From NCBI RefSeq assembly GCF_050176255.1, contig NZ_JBFXIE010000002.1: a stretch of 64,000 bases of DNA; one strand, given 5' to 3'. The stretch is from JBFXIE01 sp050176255. Lineage in GTDB: Bacteria > Pseudomonadota > Gammaproteobacteria > Burkholderiales > Burkholderiaceae_C. The notes beneath the pieces are model-generated. The model was not told the DNA's origin. It worked only from the letters and a program-made list of their open reading frames with translations, and made no database searches. How positions within the stretch are numbered: position 1 is the stretch's first letter; each line of letters starts with the position of its first letter. Below are positions 6,937 to 15,300 of this stretch, piece by piece. The position numbers were made by a program, and so were the translations under genes.

Positions 6937-8313
6937 TTATTGCGCCGCTTCCCATGACGTGCCCGCGGCAGAGTCCTTGAGAACGATGCCCTGCGCCAGC
7001 AACTCGTTGCGGATGCGGTCGGCCTCGGCGAAGTTCTTCGCTGCCTTGGCTGCCGCGCGCGCGGCAATCTGCGCCGCAATGGCGGACTCATCCAGCCCCG
7101 CGCCCGCTTTCAGGAAGGCCTGCGGATCACCCTGCAGCAGCCCCAGGTAGCCGCCCAGCGCCTTGAGCAAGCCTGCGGCATGGCTTGACTGGCTGCGGTT
7201 GACCTCACCAGCCAGCTCGAACAGCACGGCCACGGCCTCGGGCGTGCCGAAGTCTTCATCCATGGCAGCCTTGAAGCGCGCGGCGTGGCCGTCAGTCCAG
7301 TCCACCTCAATCTGCGCGGGCGTCACCAGGCTGAGCGCGGTGTACAGACGCTTGAGCGCGGCGCGTGCATCGTCCAGATGCACGTTGCTGTAATTCAGCG
7401 GACTGCGGTAATGGCTGCGCACCACGAAGAAGCGCACGGTTTGCGCGTCGTACTCTTTGAGCACGTCGCGAATGGTGAAAAAGTTGCCCAGGCTCTTGGA
7501 CATCTTCTCGTTGTCCACATTGATGAAGCCGTTGTGCATCCACACGCGGGCGAAAGGCTTGCCCGTGGCGCCCTCGCTCTGGGCGATTTCGTTTTCGTGG
7601 TGCGGGAACTGCAGATCGGCCCCGCCGCCATGAATGTCAAAGCTCTCGCCCAGCAACGCACAGCCCATGGCCGAGCATTCGATATGCCAGCCTGGGCGCC
7701 CCTCGCCAAACGGGCTGGGCCATTTCACGTCGGCTGGCTCGCCGGGCTTGGCGGACTTCCACAGCACAAAGTCCAGCGGATCGTGCTTGCCGTCCTGCAC
7801 GGCAACGCGTTCGCCAGCGTTGAGCTCATCCAGCGACTTGCCCGACAGCTTGCCGTAGCCCGCAAACTTGCGCACTGCATAGTTCACATCCCCGTTGGCG
7901 GCCTGATAGGCCAGGCCCCTGCCCTGCAGCGTGCCGATCATGTCCAGCATTTGCGGCACGTATTCGGTGGCGCGCGGCTCGTGCGTGGGGCGTTCGATGC
8001 CCAGCGCGTCGGCGTCCTGGTGCAGCGCGTCAATCATGCGGTCGGTCAAGCTACGGATGGTCTCGCCGTTCTCCACTGCGCGCTTGATGATCTTGTCGTC
8101 AATATCGGTGATGTTGCGCACATAAGTCACGGCCAGGCCCGATGCGCGCAGCCAGCGCTGCACTATGTCAAAGGCAATCATGGATCGCGCGTGGCCGAGG
8201 TGGCACAGGTCATACACCGTCATGCCGCACACATACATGCGTACCTGACCAGGTTGGAGCGGGGAAAATTCCTCCAGTGCACGCGACAGCGTGTTGTAGA
8301 TGCGCAAGCTCAT
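6937..8313 (-). CDS. cysS: Cysteinyl-tRNA synthetase
   Basis: 458 aa. Charges tRNA-Cys. The HIGH-type signature is [17 protein letters not shown] near residue 27 and KMSKSLGN is the KMSKS loop. Zinc-ligand residues C27 and the GWHIECSAM segment are present. The frame is open upstream to 8445, but [11 protein letters not shown] at 8313 is the conserved family N-terminus, so I take that start. It is divergent from the TPR gene. Confidence 0.97.
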   Translation of the reverse strand: MSLRIYNTLSRALEEFSPLQPGQVRMYVCGMTVYDLCHLGHARSMIAFDIVQRWLRASGLAVTYVRNITDIDDKIIKRAVENGETIRSLTDRMIDALHQDADALGIERPTHEPRATEYVPQMLDMIGTLQGRGLAYQAANGDVNYAVRKFAGYGKLSGKSLDELNAGERVAVQDGKHDPLDFVLWKSAKPGEPADVKWPSPFGEGRPGWHIECSAMGCALLGESFDIHGGGADLQFPHHENEIAQSEGATGKPFARVWMHNGFINVDNEKMSKSLGNFFTIRDVLKEYDAQTVRFFVVRSHYRSPLNYSNVHLDDARAALKRLYTALSLVTPAQIEVDWTDGHAARFKAAMDEDFGTPEAVAVLFELAGEVNRSQSSHAAGLLKALGGYLGLLQGDPQAFLKAGAGLDESAIAAQIAARAAAKAAKNFAEADRIRNELLAQGIVLKDSAAGTSWEAAQ

Positions 8314-8528
8314 GGATGACGGATTCGGGAAATCGGTGAGGTGCCAGGGACAGCGGGCCCCAACGGGGCTGCGTGCGGCGTGCGATGACTCGGGGCGTGG
8401 TGCTAGGAACCGGCTTGACGCCGGGGCGGTGGGCCGGCACGACACCCCCCTCCGCTACAATGGCCGGCAGTATAAGCCCGCGCCGCATCCCCGCCGCGCT
8501 GCCCAGTCTCTCTACCCCCCCGCCGTCC

Positions 8529-9101
8529 ATGACACCTGCACGCCGACCCGCCTTCCGCTGCCTGCACCTGCTTGCCGCCACCGTGGCGCTGCTTGCAGCC
8601 TCCTGGGCCCAGGCGGACGAGTACGCGGACATTGCCCGCCTCATCCAGCAGGGCAAACCTGCCGAGGCGGCTGCGCAGCTGGATCAGCGCCTGACCACCG
8701 CGCCGCGCGACCCGCAGCTGCGCTTTTTGCGCGGCGTGGCGCTGACGGACTCTGGCAAACACGCCGAGGCCATCGAGGTCTTCACCAAGCTGACCGAGGA
8801 ATACCCAGAGCTGCCCGAGCCCTACAACAATCTGGCCGTGCTCTACGCCAGCCAGAACCAGCTGGAGAAAGCCCGCACGGCACTCGAGATGGCGGTGCGC
8901 ACCAAGCCCGACTACGCCACCGCGCACGAGAACCTGGGCGACATCCATGCCAAGCTGGCCGGCCAGTCCTACTTGCGGGCTCAGCAGCTGGACAAGGCCG
9001 TCGCCACGTCGGTGGCGCCCAAGCTCAAGCTGCTGCGCGAGTTGTTTGCTGCCACGGCCAAGCCCGCGGCCCCCAAGGCCGCCGCCCCAGCCAGCCGTTG
9101 A
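8529..9101 (+). CDS. Secreted/periplasmic TPR-repeat protein
   Basis: 190 aa. A signal peptide (basic MTPARRPAFR, then LLAATVALLAASWAQA with cleavage after AQA) sends it to the periplasm. About three TPR units follow: GKPAEAAAQLDQRL, ALTDSGKHAEAIEVFTKLTEEYP and NLAVLYASQNQLEKARTALE, then a related helix pair with YATAHENLGDIHAKLAG. TPRs are protein-interaction scaffolds and the partner is unknown. The C-terminus is an Ala/Lys/Pro tail. The frame extends upstream to 8373, but ATG 8529 gives a clean signal peptide. It is followed by the two cyclophilin genes. Confidence 0.82.
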   Translation: MTPARRPAFRCLHLLAATVALLAASWAQADEYADIARLIQQGKPAEAAAQLDQRLTTAPRDPQLRFLRGVALTDSGKHAEAIEVFTKLTEEYPELPEPYNNLAVLYASQNQLEKARTALEMAVRTKPDYATAHENLGDIHAKLAGQSYLRAQQLDKAVATSVAPKLKLLRELFAATAKPAAPKAAAPASR

Positions 9102-9201
9102 CGCCGCCCTGCCCCGGCGACGTCCAAGACCGGCTGTAACCCGGCGCACGCAAGCCGCGGCACGCATGGCCGCAGGCCTTTCATGACAAAGGAACCCACT
9201 C

Positions 9202-9786
9202 ATGATTTCAAGACGAAACACGGCTCTAGCGCTTGCTGGAATTGCGCTAGCAGCTATTACTACGATAGCACCAGCCCAAACAACCGGCACTGCGACCAAG
9301 GTCAAACTGGCGACCAGCATGGGCGATATCGTGGTGCAGCTGGACCCGGTCAAGGCACCCAGGACGGTCGAGAACTTTCTGGCCTACGTGGCTGACAAGC
9401 ATTACGACGGCACCATCTTTCACCGCGTGATCAACGGCTTCATGATCCAGGGCGGCGGCTTCACCGCCGATATGCAGCAAAAACCCACCACGGCGCCGAT
9501 CCCGCTGGAAGCCGCCAACGGCCTGAAGAACGACAAATACACCATTGCCATGGCGCGCACGGCCAACCCGAATTCGGCCACGTCGCAGTTCTTCATCAAC
9601 GTGGCGGACAACGCCAACCTCAATGCACCCCAGCCGGACGGCCACGGCTACGCGGTCTTCGGCAAAGTGATCGACGGCGCGGCCGTGGTGGACAAGATCA
9701 AAGCCGTTGCCACCGGCAACCGCGGCATGCACCAGAACGTACCCACCACGCCCGTGGTCATCCAGTCTGCAACCCTGGTCAAGTAA
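9202..9786 (+). CDS. Exported cyclophilin-type peptidyl-prolyl isomerase
   Basis: 194 aa. Cis/trans isomerase of X-Pro bonds, probably periplasmic. The signal peptide is MISRRN, then a hydrophobic core ending in APA-Q. The cyclophilin domain has [19 protein letters not shown], the FHRVI/MIQGGD-type active-site segment, and [18 protein letters not shown]. The hydrophobic core of the signal peptide is encoded almost entirely by dispersed repeat copy 3. It is a close paralogue of the cytoplasmic copy 32 bp downstream and the two probably form an operon. Confidence 0.93.
   Translation: MISRRNTALALAGIALAAITTIAPAQTTGTATKVKLATSMGDIVVQLDPVKAPRTVENFLAYVADKHYDGTIFHRVINGFMIQGGGFTADMQQKPTTAPIPLEAANGLKNDKYTIAMARTANPNSATSQFFINVADNANLNAPQPDGHGYAVFGKVIDGAAVVDKIKAVATGNRGMHQNVPTTPVVIQSATLVK
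9222..9269 (-). repeat. Dispersed repeat copy 3, encoding a signal peptide core
   Basis: On the minus strand it reads GCTATCGTAGTAATAGC, then TGCTAGCGC, a spacer, and AAGCGCTAGAGCC, matching the consensus blocks. On plus it spans codons 7-23 of the exported cyclophilin, i.e. the hydrophobic part of its signal peptide. Confidence 0.8.
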
Positions 9787-9818
9787 CCCTGCAATACCCC
9801 ACCAAAAGGACACCTTCC

Positions 9819-10346
9819 ATGAGCAACCCGCAAGTCGAACTGCACGTCACCATCAACGTCGCCGAAACCGCCACCCAGGGCGTCATCACCCTGGAGCTGG
9901 ACGCCGTGAACGCGCCCAAGTCCACCGCCAACTTTCTGAACTATGTGAACAAGGGCCATTACGACGGCACCATCTTCCACCGCGTGATCAAGAACTTCAT
10001 GATCCAGGGCGGCGGCTTCACGGCCGACATGAAGCAAAAGACCACCGACGAGCCCATCGAAAACGAAGCCTCCAATGGCCTGAAGAACGACAAATACACC
10101 ATCGCCATGGCCCGCACCGGCGACCCGCACAGCGCCACCGCCCAGTTCTTCATCAACACGGTGGACAACGCCTTCCTGAACCACACCGCGCCGACCGGCC
10201 AGGGCTGGGGCTACGCCGTGTTTGGCAAAGTGGTCAAGGGCGAAGACGTGGTCGATGCCATCAAGAAGGTGCGCACCACGCGCAAGGGCTTCCACGACGA
10301 CGTGCCCTTTGACGCCGTGGTGATCGACAAGGCCGTGGCGCTGTAA
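9819..10346 (+). CDS. ppiB: Cytoplasmic cyclophilin-type peptidyl-prolyl isomerase
   Basis: 175 aa. Same fold as the preceding gene but without a signal peptide, so it should act in the cytoplasm as E. coli PpiB does. It keeps [36 protein letters not shown] and [16 protein letters not shown]. The start [13 protein letters not shown] is the first ATG and an AAAGGA lies upstream. lpxH follows after about 10 bp, so the three genes are likely co-transcribed. Confidence 0.93.
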   Translation: MSNPQVELHVTINVAETATQGVITLELDAVNAPKSTANFLNYVNKGHYDGTIFHRVIKNFMIQGGGFTADMKQKTTDEPIENEASNGLKNDKYTIAMARTGDPHSATAQFFINTVDNAFLNHTAPTGQGWGYAVFGKVVKGEDVVDAIKKVRTTRKGFHDDVPFDAVVIDKAVAL

Positions 10347-10355
10347 CCAGCCGCG

Positions 10356-11150
10356 ATGACCGCGTGCATGCCGCAAGCCCTGCCAGCCATGGCCGAGCTG
10401 GCCGCGCCAGCCACGTGGCGCGCGGTCGATTTTTTGTCGGATCTGCACCTCGAACCAAGCCAGCCCGCCACGGTGCAGGCCCTGCGGCAGTACCTGGACA
10501 CCACGCCCGCCGACGCGGTGTTCCTGCTGGGCGACCTGTTCGAGGTGTGGGTGGGCGACGACGCCATCACCGAACCAGGCAGCTTTGAAGGCGCGTGCTG
10601 CGACTGGCTCTCGCGCGCGGCGCACACCAGGCCGCTGTACTTCATGCACGGCAACCGCGACTTTCTGGTGGGCAAGGGCTTCACGGGCCGCACCGGCATT
10701 GCCGTGCTGGCCGACCCCACGGTGCTCACGTTTGCGGGCCGGCGCTGGCTGCTGTCGCACGGTGATGCGCTGTGCCTTGGCGACGTGGATTACCAGCGCT
10801 TTCGCGCCCTGGCGCGCGACCCACATTGGCAGGCCCAGTTGCTGGCGCGCCCGCTGCACGAGCGCCGCGCGCAAGGCCGCAGCGCCCGCAGCGAGAGCGA
10901 GGCACGCAAGCAGGCCGGTACGGCGGTCTATGCCGATGTGGATGCCGCCGCCGCCGTACAGTGGCTGCATTCAGCACAGGCCCAGGCGCTGATCCACGGC
11001 CACACCCACCTGCCGGCCGACCATGTGCTGGCGCCCGGCCTGACGCGCCATGTGCTGACCGACTGGGATCTGGCCGCCGCGCCGCCGCGTGCCGGGGTGC
11101 TGCGCCTGACGTCCCAGGGCTTGCAACGCCTGCCGCTTGCGCCCACATAG
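10356..11150 (+). CDS. lpxH: UDP-2,3-diacylglucosamine diphosphatase
   Basis: 264 aa. Cleaves UDP-2,3-diacylglucosamine to lipid X in lipid A synthesis, at the inner face of the inner membrane. Metallophosphoesterase motifs are in order: SDLHLEP, GDLFEVWVGDD, HGNRDFLVG, SHGDALCLGD and HGHTHLPADH. ATG 10356 is used; a second ATG at 10368 would remove four residues. It is directly downstream of ppiB, an arrangement seen in many beta- and gammaproteobacteria. Confidence 0.95.
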   Translation: MTACMPQALPAMAELAAPATWRAVDFLSDLHLEPSQPATVQALRQYLDTTPADAVFLLGDLFEVWVGDDAITEPGSFEGACCDWLSRAAHTRPLYFMHGNRDFLVGKGFTGRTGIAVLADPTVLTFAGRRWLLSHGDALCLGDVDYQRFRALARDPHWQAQLLARPLHERRAQGRSARSESEARKQAGTAVYADVDAAAAVQWLHSAQAQALIHGHTHLPADHVLAPGLTRHVLTDWDLAAAPPRAGVLRLTSQGLQRLPLAPT

Positions 11151-11154
11151 CGGC

Positions 11155-12024
11155 ATGCCCCCTGCCTTCCTTGCCCTCCTTGCCTTGTTCCGCCCTCTTG
11201 TCCACCTGGCCCGGCGCCTGCACGCACGGGTCGCCCCCGTGCCCGACATTTCTGCGAGCCTGTGGCTGCAGATCCTCCAGCGCCATGCTTTTCTGGCCCG
11301 CCTGCCGCTGCACGACCAGGCCAAGCTGCGCGCCCTGGCCGCGCTGTTTCTGCAGCGCAAGCAATTCACCGGCGCGCACGGCCTGGTGGTGACCGACGCC
11401 ATGGCCGTATCGATTGCCGCGCAGGCCTGCCTGCCGCTGCTGCACTGGGGCGCACCCGCGCGTGCGCTGGACTGGTATGACGACTTCGTGGGCATCGTGG
11501 TGCACCCGGCCGAGGCCGTGGCACGCCGCCAGGCCGTGGACGAGGCCGGTGTGGTGCATCACTACCACGAGGTGCTGCTGGGCGAGGCCATGGAGCGCGG
11601 CCCCGTCATGCTGTCCTGGCCTGCCGTGGACGGCGCCGGCCAGGCCAGCCAGGGCGGCCACCGGGACGCCACCAGCGTGGTGATCCACGAGTTCGTGCAC
11701 AAGATCGACATGAAAAACGGCCCTGCCGACGGCTGTCCGCCCCTGCCTGGCGGCTTCATGGGCACGACGAGCGCCCGCGCCGCCCATGCTGCCTGGCGCG
11801 CCGCCTGGGAACCGGCGTACGAACAGTTTCGCGAGCAGGTCATCATTGCCGAGCGTTTTGGCGGCCAGTGGCCCTGGCTGGATGCCTACGGAGCCACGGC
11901 GCCAGCGGAGTTTTTTGCCGTGGCCTGCGAAGCCTATTTTGTGCACCGCGAGCGTTTCGCCCAGGAGCTCCCCGCGCTGGCGCCGGTGCTGGATGCGTTC
12001 TTTCAGCGGCCAGCGCACCCGTAA
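11155..12024 (+). CDS. mtfA: M90-family zinc metallopeptidase (MtfA-like)
   Basis: 289 aa. MtfA of E. coli is a zinc peptidase that binds the Mlc repressor and so affects glucose uptake; whether that role holds here is unknown. The zinc-binding HEFVHKID (HExxH) and following MKNG are seen around the centre, and EFFAVACEAYFVH supplies the downstream Glu of the family. The N-terminal leader is hydrophobic (FLALLALFRPLVHLARRL) and may anchor it. The start is ATG 11155, 4 bp after the lpxH stop. Confidence 0.85.
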   Translation: MPPAFLALLALFRPLVHLARRLHARVAPVPDISASLWLQILQRHAFLARLPLHDQAKLRALAALFLQRKQFTGAHGLVVTDAMAVSIAAQACLPLLHWGAPARALDWYDDFVGIVVHPAEAVARRQAVDEAGVVHHYHEVLLGEAMERGPVMLSWPAVDGAGQASQGGHRDATSVVIHEFVHKIDMKNGPADGCPPLPGGFMGTTSARAAHAAWRAAWEPAYEQFREQVIIAERFGGQWPWLDAYGATAPAEFFAVACEAYFVHRERFAQELPALAPVLDAFFQRPAHP

Positions 12025-12054
12025 TCCTGTACGCGCCAGCCGCCGCCAGCGCCG

Positions 12055-12726
12055 TCAGTCAGCAGCAGGTGCGGCGGTCAGCCCCTGCAGCCAGGCCATG
12101 CTGTCGCGCAGTTCTTCGGGGCGGATCTCGTGCATGCCCGGATATTCACGGTAGGTCAGCGTCAGCGGCAAGGCTCTTGCGTGGTCGCGAATGGCGTGCG
12201 CATTGGGCAGAGGGATCACGTTGTCCTGCACGCCGTGGCTCACCCACAACTGGCGGCCAGTCAGTGCCGTGGCGGGCGCGGCGTGGGCCAGCGCCTGCGC
12301 CAGCAGTCGGCTGTGCCAGACCATGCTGGCGCGCAGCAGTTCGGGCCGCGTGAGCAGCAGGGTCAGCGCCATGATGCCGCCCTGGCTAAAGCCGCCCGCC
12401 ACCACGCGCGCTGCCGGAATACCCAGCTGGCGCGCCGCGGCATCCACAGTCTGCCCTACCAGCGCGCGACTGCGGATTTCTTGTGGTTCGTTGATGCTGC
12501 GGGTGCCATCTGGCGCCACGGAAAAGTCGAACCAGGCATTGGCGGTGGGCCCCATGCGGTAGGGCGCGCGCAGGCTCAGCACATGAAACGGCGCAGGCAC
12601 GTAGGGCGCCAGGCCGAACAGGTCTTGCTCGTTGCTGCCAACGCCGTGCATCAACACCAGCAGCCAAGGTGGGGAAACGCCCGCCCCAGCGGGGCGGTGA
12701 AGATAGGCAAGAGGCAGATCCAGCAT
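12055..12726 (-). CDS. Serine carboxylesterase/phospholipase, alpha/beta hydrolase
   Basis: 223 aa. The fold matches small carboxylesterases of the YpfH/YtpA-type dienelactone hydrolase group. The nucleophile elbow is GGFSQGGIMAL, the oxyanion region is LMHGVGSNEQDLFGLAP, and the C-terminal Asp and His are likely those in SHGVQDNVIPL and EYPGMHEI. No signal peptide is seen, so it is cytoplasmic. The substrate cannot be read from sequence. It is convergent with mtfA, with no clear terminator between the genes. Confidence 0.8.
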   Translation of the reverse strand: MLDLPLAYLHRPAGAGVSPPWLLVLMHGVGSNEQDLFGLAPYVPAPFHVLSLRAPYRMGPTANAWFDFSVAPDGTRSINEPQEIRSRALVGQTVDAAARQLGIPAARVVAGGFSQGGIMALTLLLTRPELLRASMVWHSRLLAQALAHAAPATALTGRQLWVSHGVQDNVIPLPNAHAIRDHARALPLTLTYREYPGMHEIRPEELRDSMAWLQGLTAAPAAD

Positions 12727-12756
12727 GGCGATAACAAAAAACAGTCAAGAAAAACT

Positions 12757-13182
12757 TCAGTCGGCGTGCGCGGGCCTGCCGCGCAGCGCTTTGGTGGCGG
12801 ACCGCTGGCTCTTGGATTCGAGCCGCCGCAACTTAGAGCCCAGCGTGGGGCGTGTGGCGCGGCGCACCCGCGGCGGGCGGGCCACGCTGTCCACCAGCGC
12901 CTGCAGGCGGGCCAGCGCGTCCAGACGGTTGGCCTCCTGTGTGCGGTACTGCTGGGCCTTGATGACCAGCACCCCTTGACGGGTCAGGCGGCTGTCGGGC
13001 AGAGCCAGCAGGCGCTGCTTCACATCCTCGGGCAGGGACGATGCAGCGATGTCAAACCGCAGGTGCACGGCGCTCGACACCTTGTTCACGTTCTGGCCGC
13101 CCGCACCCTGCGCACGCATGGCGGTAAGTTCAACCTCTGCAGGGTTGACTGGCACAACAGCGGTGCGCTGTGGCAGGTTCAT
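12757..13182 (-). CDS. arfB: Ribosome-rescue peptidyl-tRNA hydrolase ArfB (YaeJ)
   Basis: 141 aa. Hydrolyses peptidyl-tRNA on ribosomes stalled at the end of a broken mRNA. The release-factor-like GGQ loop is in MRAQGAGGQNVNKVSSAVHL. The C-terminal tail is Arg/Lys-rich (VARPPRVRRATRPTLGSKLRR, then SKSQRS), as needed to enter the empty mRNA channel. The frame is open upstream, but MNLPQRT at 13182 is the natural start since the upstream part overlaps the next gene. It is 8 bp from the hydrolase gene on the same strand. Confidence 0.9.
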   Translation of the reverse strand: MNLPQRTAVVPVNPAEVELTAMRAQGAGGQNVNKVSSAVHLRFDIAASSLPEDVKQRLLALPDSRLTRQGVLVIKAQQYRTQEANRLDALARLQALVDSVARPPRVRRATRPTLGSKLRRLESKSQRSATKALRGRPAHAD

Positions 13183-13190
13183 GCCCCCGC

Positions 13191-14126
13191 TCAGGCAGTG
13201 CCTGCCCCTGCCTGCAATGCCGCTTGCAGCGCCTGCATGAAGGCCTGCGGACGCTCGAACTGCACCCAGTGACCCGCGTCCTCGATCAGCTCCATGCCCC
13301 GGAAATCCGGCGCCGCGCCGGCATAGGCGCCTTCCAGCGCACCGATCCACTCCTTGTACAGCGCATCGGCGCGGCCGTAGATGGCATGCACGGGGCAGTG
13401 CACCTGCGGCAGGGCACGGGCCAGCGCGTCGGTGTGCGCCAGGCGGCGGCGCGGCATGCGGTCGCGCACCACGTTGGCGACATGGGTGCCCAGTGCCAGG
13501 CCGCCCAGGTCGTCAATCAGGGCTGCGTCCTTGAGCATCAAGGCCGCCAGGTTGTAGCGGTGCGCTGCCATCTGGGCGTCTTCGGGCAGGTGGCGCCAGG
13601 CCTTGAGTTCGAACTGCCGCTGGGGCACCACGCCCATAGCCGGAGCGCCCACCAGCACCAGCTGGCGCGCCAGCTTGGGGTGAGCCGCCAGCAGCAGGCC
13701 AGCCGTGAGGCCCCCAAAAGAAAAACCCACCAGGTCGCACGGGCGCGTGCCAAAGAGCATGCGCATGCCGTCCGCCAGCGGCTCCACCAGGGCGTCGGCG
13801 TCACCACCCACGGCGGGCGATGCGGAGTCGCCAAAGCCGGGCAAGTCAGGAATCCAAACCTCGCGACCTGCGGCCGCCAGATCATCGATGTTGCGCACCC
13901 AGTGCGTCCAACTGCCGCTGCCGCCGTGCAGCAGCACCAGCGGCGGCACGCCATCGCGCGGTGCGCCCCAGACATGCCAGACGGTATCGCCGGCGCCGCA
14001 GGGCGTGCCCTCGCGCCGCGCCTTCTGCTGCAGGACCTGCACTTCGGGCGGCAAGGGCAAGGCGGCGAGCGTCTGGGCCTGCAACTTTGCCCGTACCTGC
14101 GTCTGCAATTGTTCCTGCGCGATCAC
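13191..14126 (-). CDS. Alpha/beta hydrolase
   Basis: 311 aa. Alpha/beta-hydrolase fold: oxyanion segment [14 protein letters not shown], then [11 protein letters not shown], the nucleophile elbow GFSFGG, and the C-terminal His in [12 protein letters not shown]. The best start is GTG 14126, which overlaps the aroQ stop as GTGA and implies coupled translation. The longer upstream frame is a shadow over aroQ. The substrate is unknown; the architecture resembles the meta-cleavage hydrolase and lipase groups. Confidence 0.82.
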   Translation of the reverse strand: MIAQEQLQTQVRAKLQAQTLAALPLPPEVQVLQQKARREGTPCGAGDTVWHVWGAPRDGVPPLVLLHGGSGSWTHWVRNIDDLAAAGREVWIPDLPGFGDSASPAVGGDADALVEPLADGMRMLFGTRPCDLVGFSFGGLTAGLLLAAHPKLARQLVLVGAPAMGVVPQRQFELKAWRHLPEDAQMAAHRYNLAALMLKDAALIDDLGGLALGTHVANVVRDRMPRRRLAHTDALARALPQVHCPVHAIYGRADALYKEWIGALEGAYAGAAPDFRGMELIEDAGHWVQFERPQAFMQALQAALQAGAGTA

Positions 14127-14569
14127 CACTGCGCCAGCCCGTCGATGGCCAGGGCGTAGCCCTGCACGCCAAAACCGCACATCACCGCACGGGCGGCGCT
14201 GGCCAGGTAGGAGTGGTGGCGAAAGCTCTCGCGCGCATGCACGTTGCTGATGTGCAGCTCTACCAGCGGCACGCCCGTGCCCTTGACGGCATCCAGCAGC
14301 GCCACGCTGGTGTGCGTGTAGGCGCCCGCGTTGACCACCACCCCCGCCAGCTGGCCGGCTGCGTGCAGGCGCCCGGCCTCGTGGATCCAGTCCACCAGGG
14401 CGCCTTCGTGGTTGCTCTGACGAAACACCAGCGCCAGGCCGTGGCGCGCGCAGGCGGCGGCGCACAGCTGCTCCACATCGGCGAGTGTCTGGGAGCCATA
14501 CACCTGCGGCTCACGCGTGCCTAGCAGGTTGAGATTGGGGCCGTTGAGAACGTAAACAGTTTTGGACAT
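14123..14569 (-). CDS. aroQ: Type II 3-dehydroquinate dehydratase
   Basis: 148 aa, normal for the type II enzyme. Third step of the shikimate pathway, trans-elimination of water from 3-dehydroquinate. Motifs seen: [19 protein letters not shown] with the catalytic Tyr, [30 protein letters not shown] and [20 protein letters not shown]. The start ATG 14569 is the first in frame. Its stop overlaps the GTG start of the hydrolase gene. Confidence 0.97.
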   Translation of the reverse strand: MSKTVYVLNGPNLNLLGTREPQVYGSQTLADVEQLCAAACARHGLALVFRQSNHEGALVDWIHEAGRLHAAGQLAGVVVNAGAYTHTSVALLDAVKGTGVPLVELHISNVHARESFRHHSYLASAARAVMCGFGVQGYALAIDGLAQW

Positions 14570-14664
14570 GGGCTCGTGGCGCGGTTGTGCCCGTCGGAGC
14601 GGACCCGCGAGCGCGCATTATCGCGGCCCCGCCCCGATGCAATGGCTACCGTGCGGTGCTGCCG

Positions 14665-15042
14665 TCAGCGCCAATCGCGATGGCCCCGGTAGTGATTCTG
14701 GTGACGGTAGCCGTGCCCATGCCGGTGACCGTGGGCGTGACTCCTGTCCCTGTAATACCCGGGATGCGGCGCCACCACCGCCGGAGGCGCGTAATACACG
14801 GGACGCGGCGCGCGGTACACCGGTGGCGCATACACCACGGGCGGCGGTGCGTAATACACCGGGGCCGGCGGGGCGTAGTACACCGGCGCGGCATTGCCCA
14901 CCCCCACGACGACGCCGGGTACCCCCACGCCGACGGACCAATACACGTCGCTACGCGCCTGCGCGCTGCCAGCGCCCACAAAGAGGGCCAGCGCCATACC
15001 GACGGATGCTGCCGAAGCAAACCAAGAGCGATGTCGGGTCAT
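14665..15042 (-). CDS. Secreted low-complexity Tyr/Pro/His-rich protein
   Basis: 125 aa. The signal peptide is MTRHRSWFASAASVGMALAL then FVGAGSAQA. The mature part starts with a Val/Gly segment, then has repeated YYAPP/VYYAPP units, and ends in a His/Arg/Tyr tail with HAHGHRHGHGYRHQNH. The His-rich tail could bind metal; this is inference. ATG 15042 has a strong AAGGAG eight bases upstream. The same frame is open for 820 codons towards glnS, but this start with its SD and signal peptide marks the real gene. It is divergent from glnS. Similar proteins are common in betaproteobacteria with unknown function. Confidence 0.78.
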   Translation of the reverse strand: MTRHRSWFASAASVGMALALFVGAGSAQARSDVYWSVGVGVPGVVVGVGNAAPVYYAPPAPVYYAPPPVVYAPPVYRAPRPVYYAPPAVVAPHPGYYRDRSHAHGHRHGHGYRHQNHYRGHRDWR

Positions 15043-15300
15043 GAAAATCTCCTTTGACTGGGCGCCGGACATGCCCGGGCCTTGAAAAGCGCCTCTCAAC
15101 GAATGCGCCAGAAAGTAATGACACCCTAACGCGCCACATGCCTGAAAGGATGGCATGAACCAGTGTTCAGCTTGTTTCCGGACGTACCACCGTCGGTGTC
15201 CATGAGTAACCGTGGGTAGTCTGCGTGCGGCAGCGCGGCGCGGCCTCGCCGGGTCGCGGCATGCCGGGCCCACCGGCGCATGCCGCCTAAAATCCCGCGC

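Noticed and set aside
8313..8445. A longer cysS start at 8445
   Set aside because: The extra 44 residues do not resemble the family; [11 protein letters not shown] at 8313 is the standard N-terminus.
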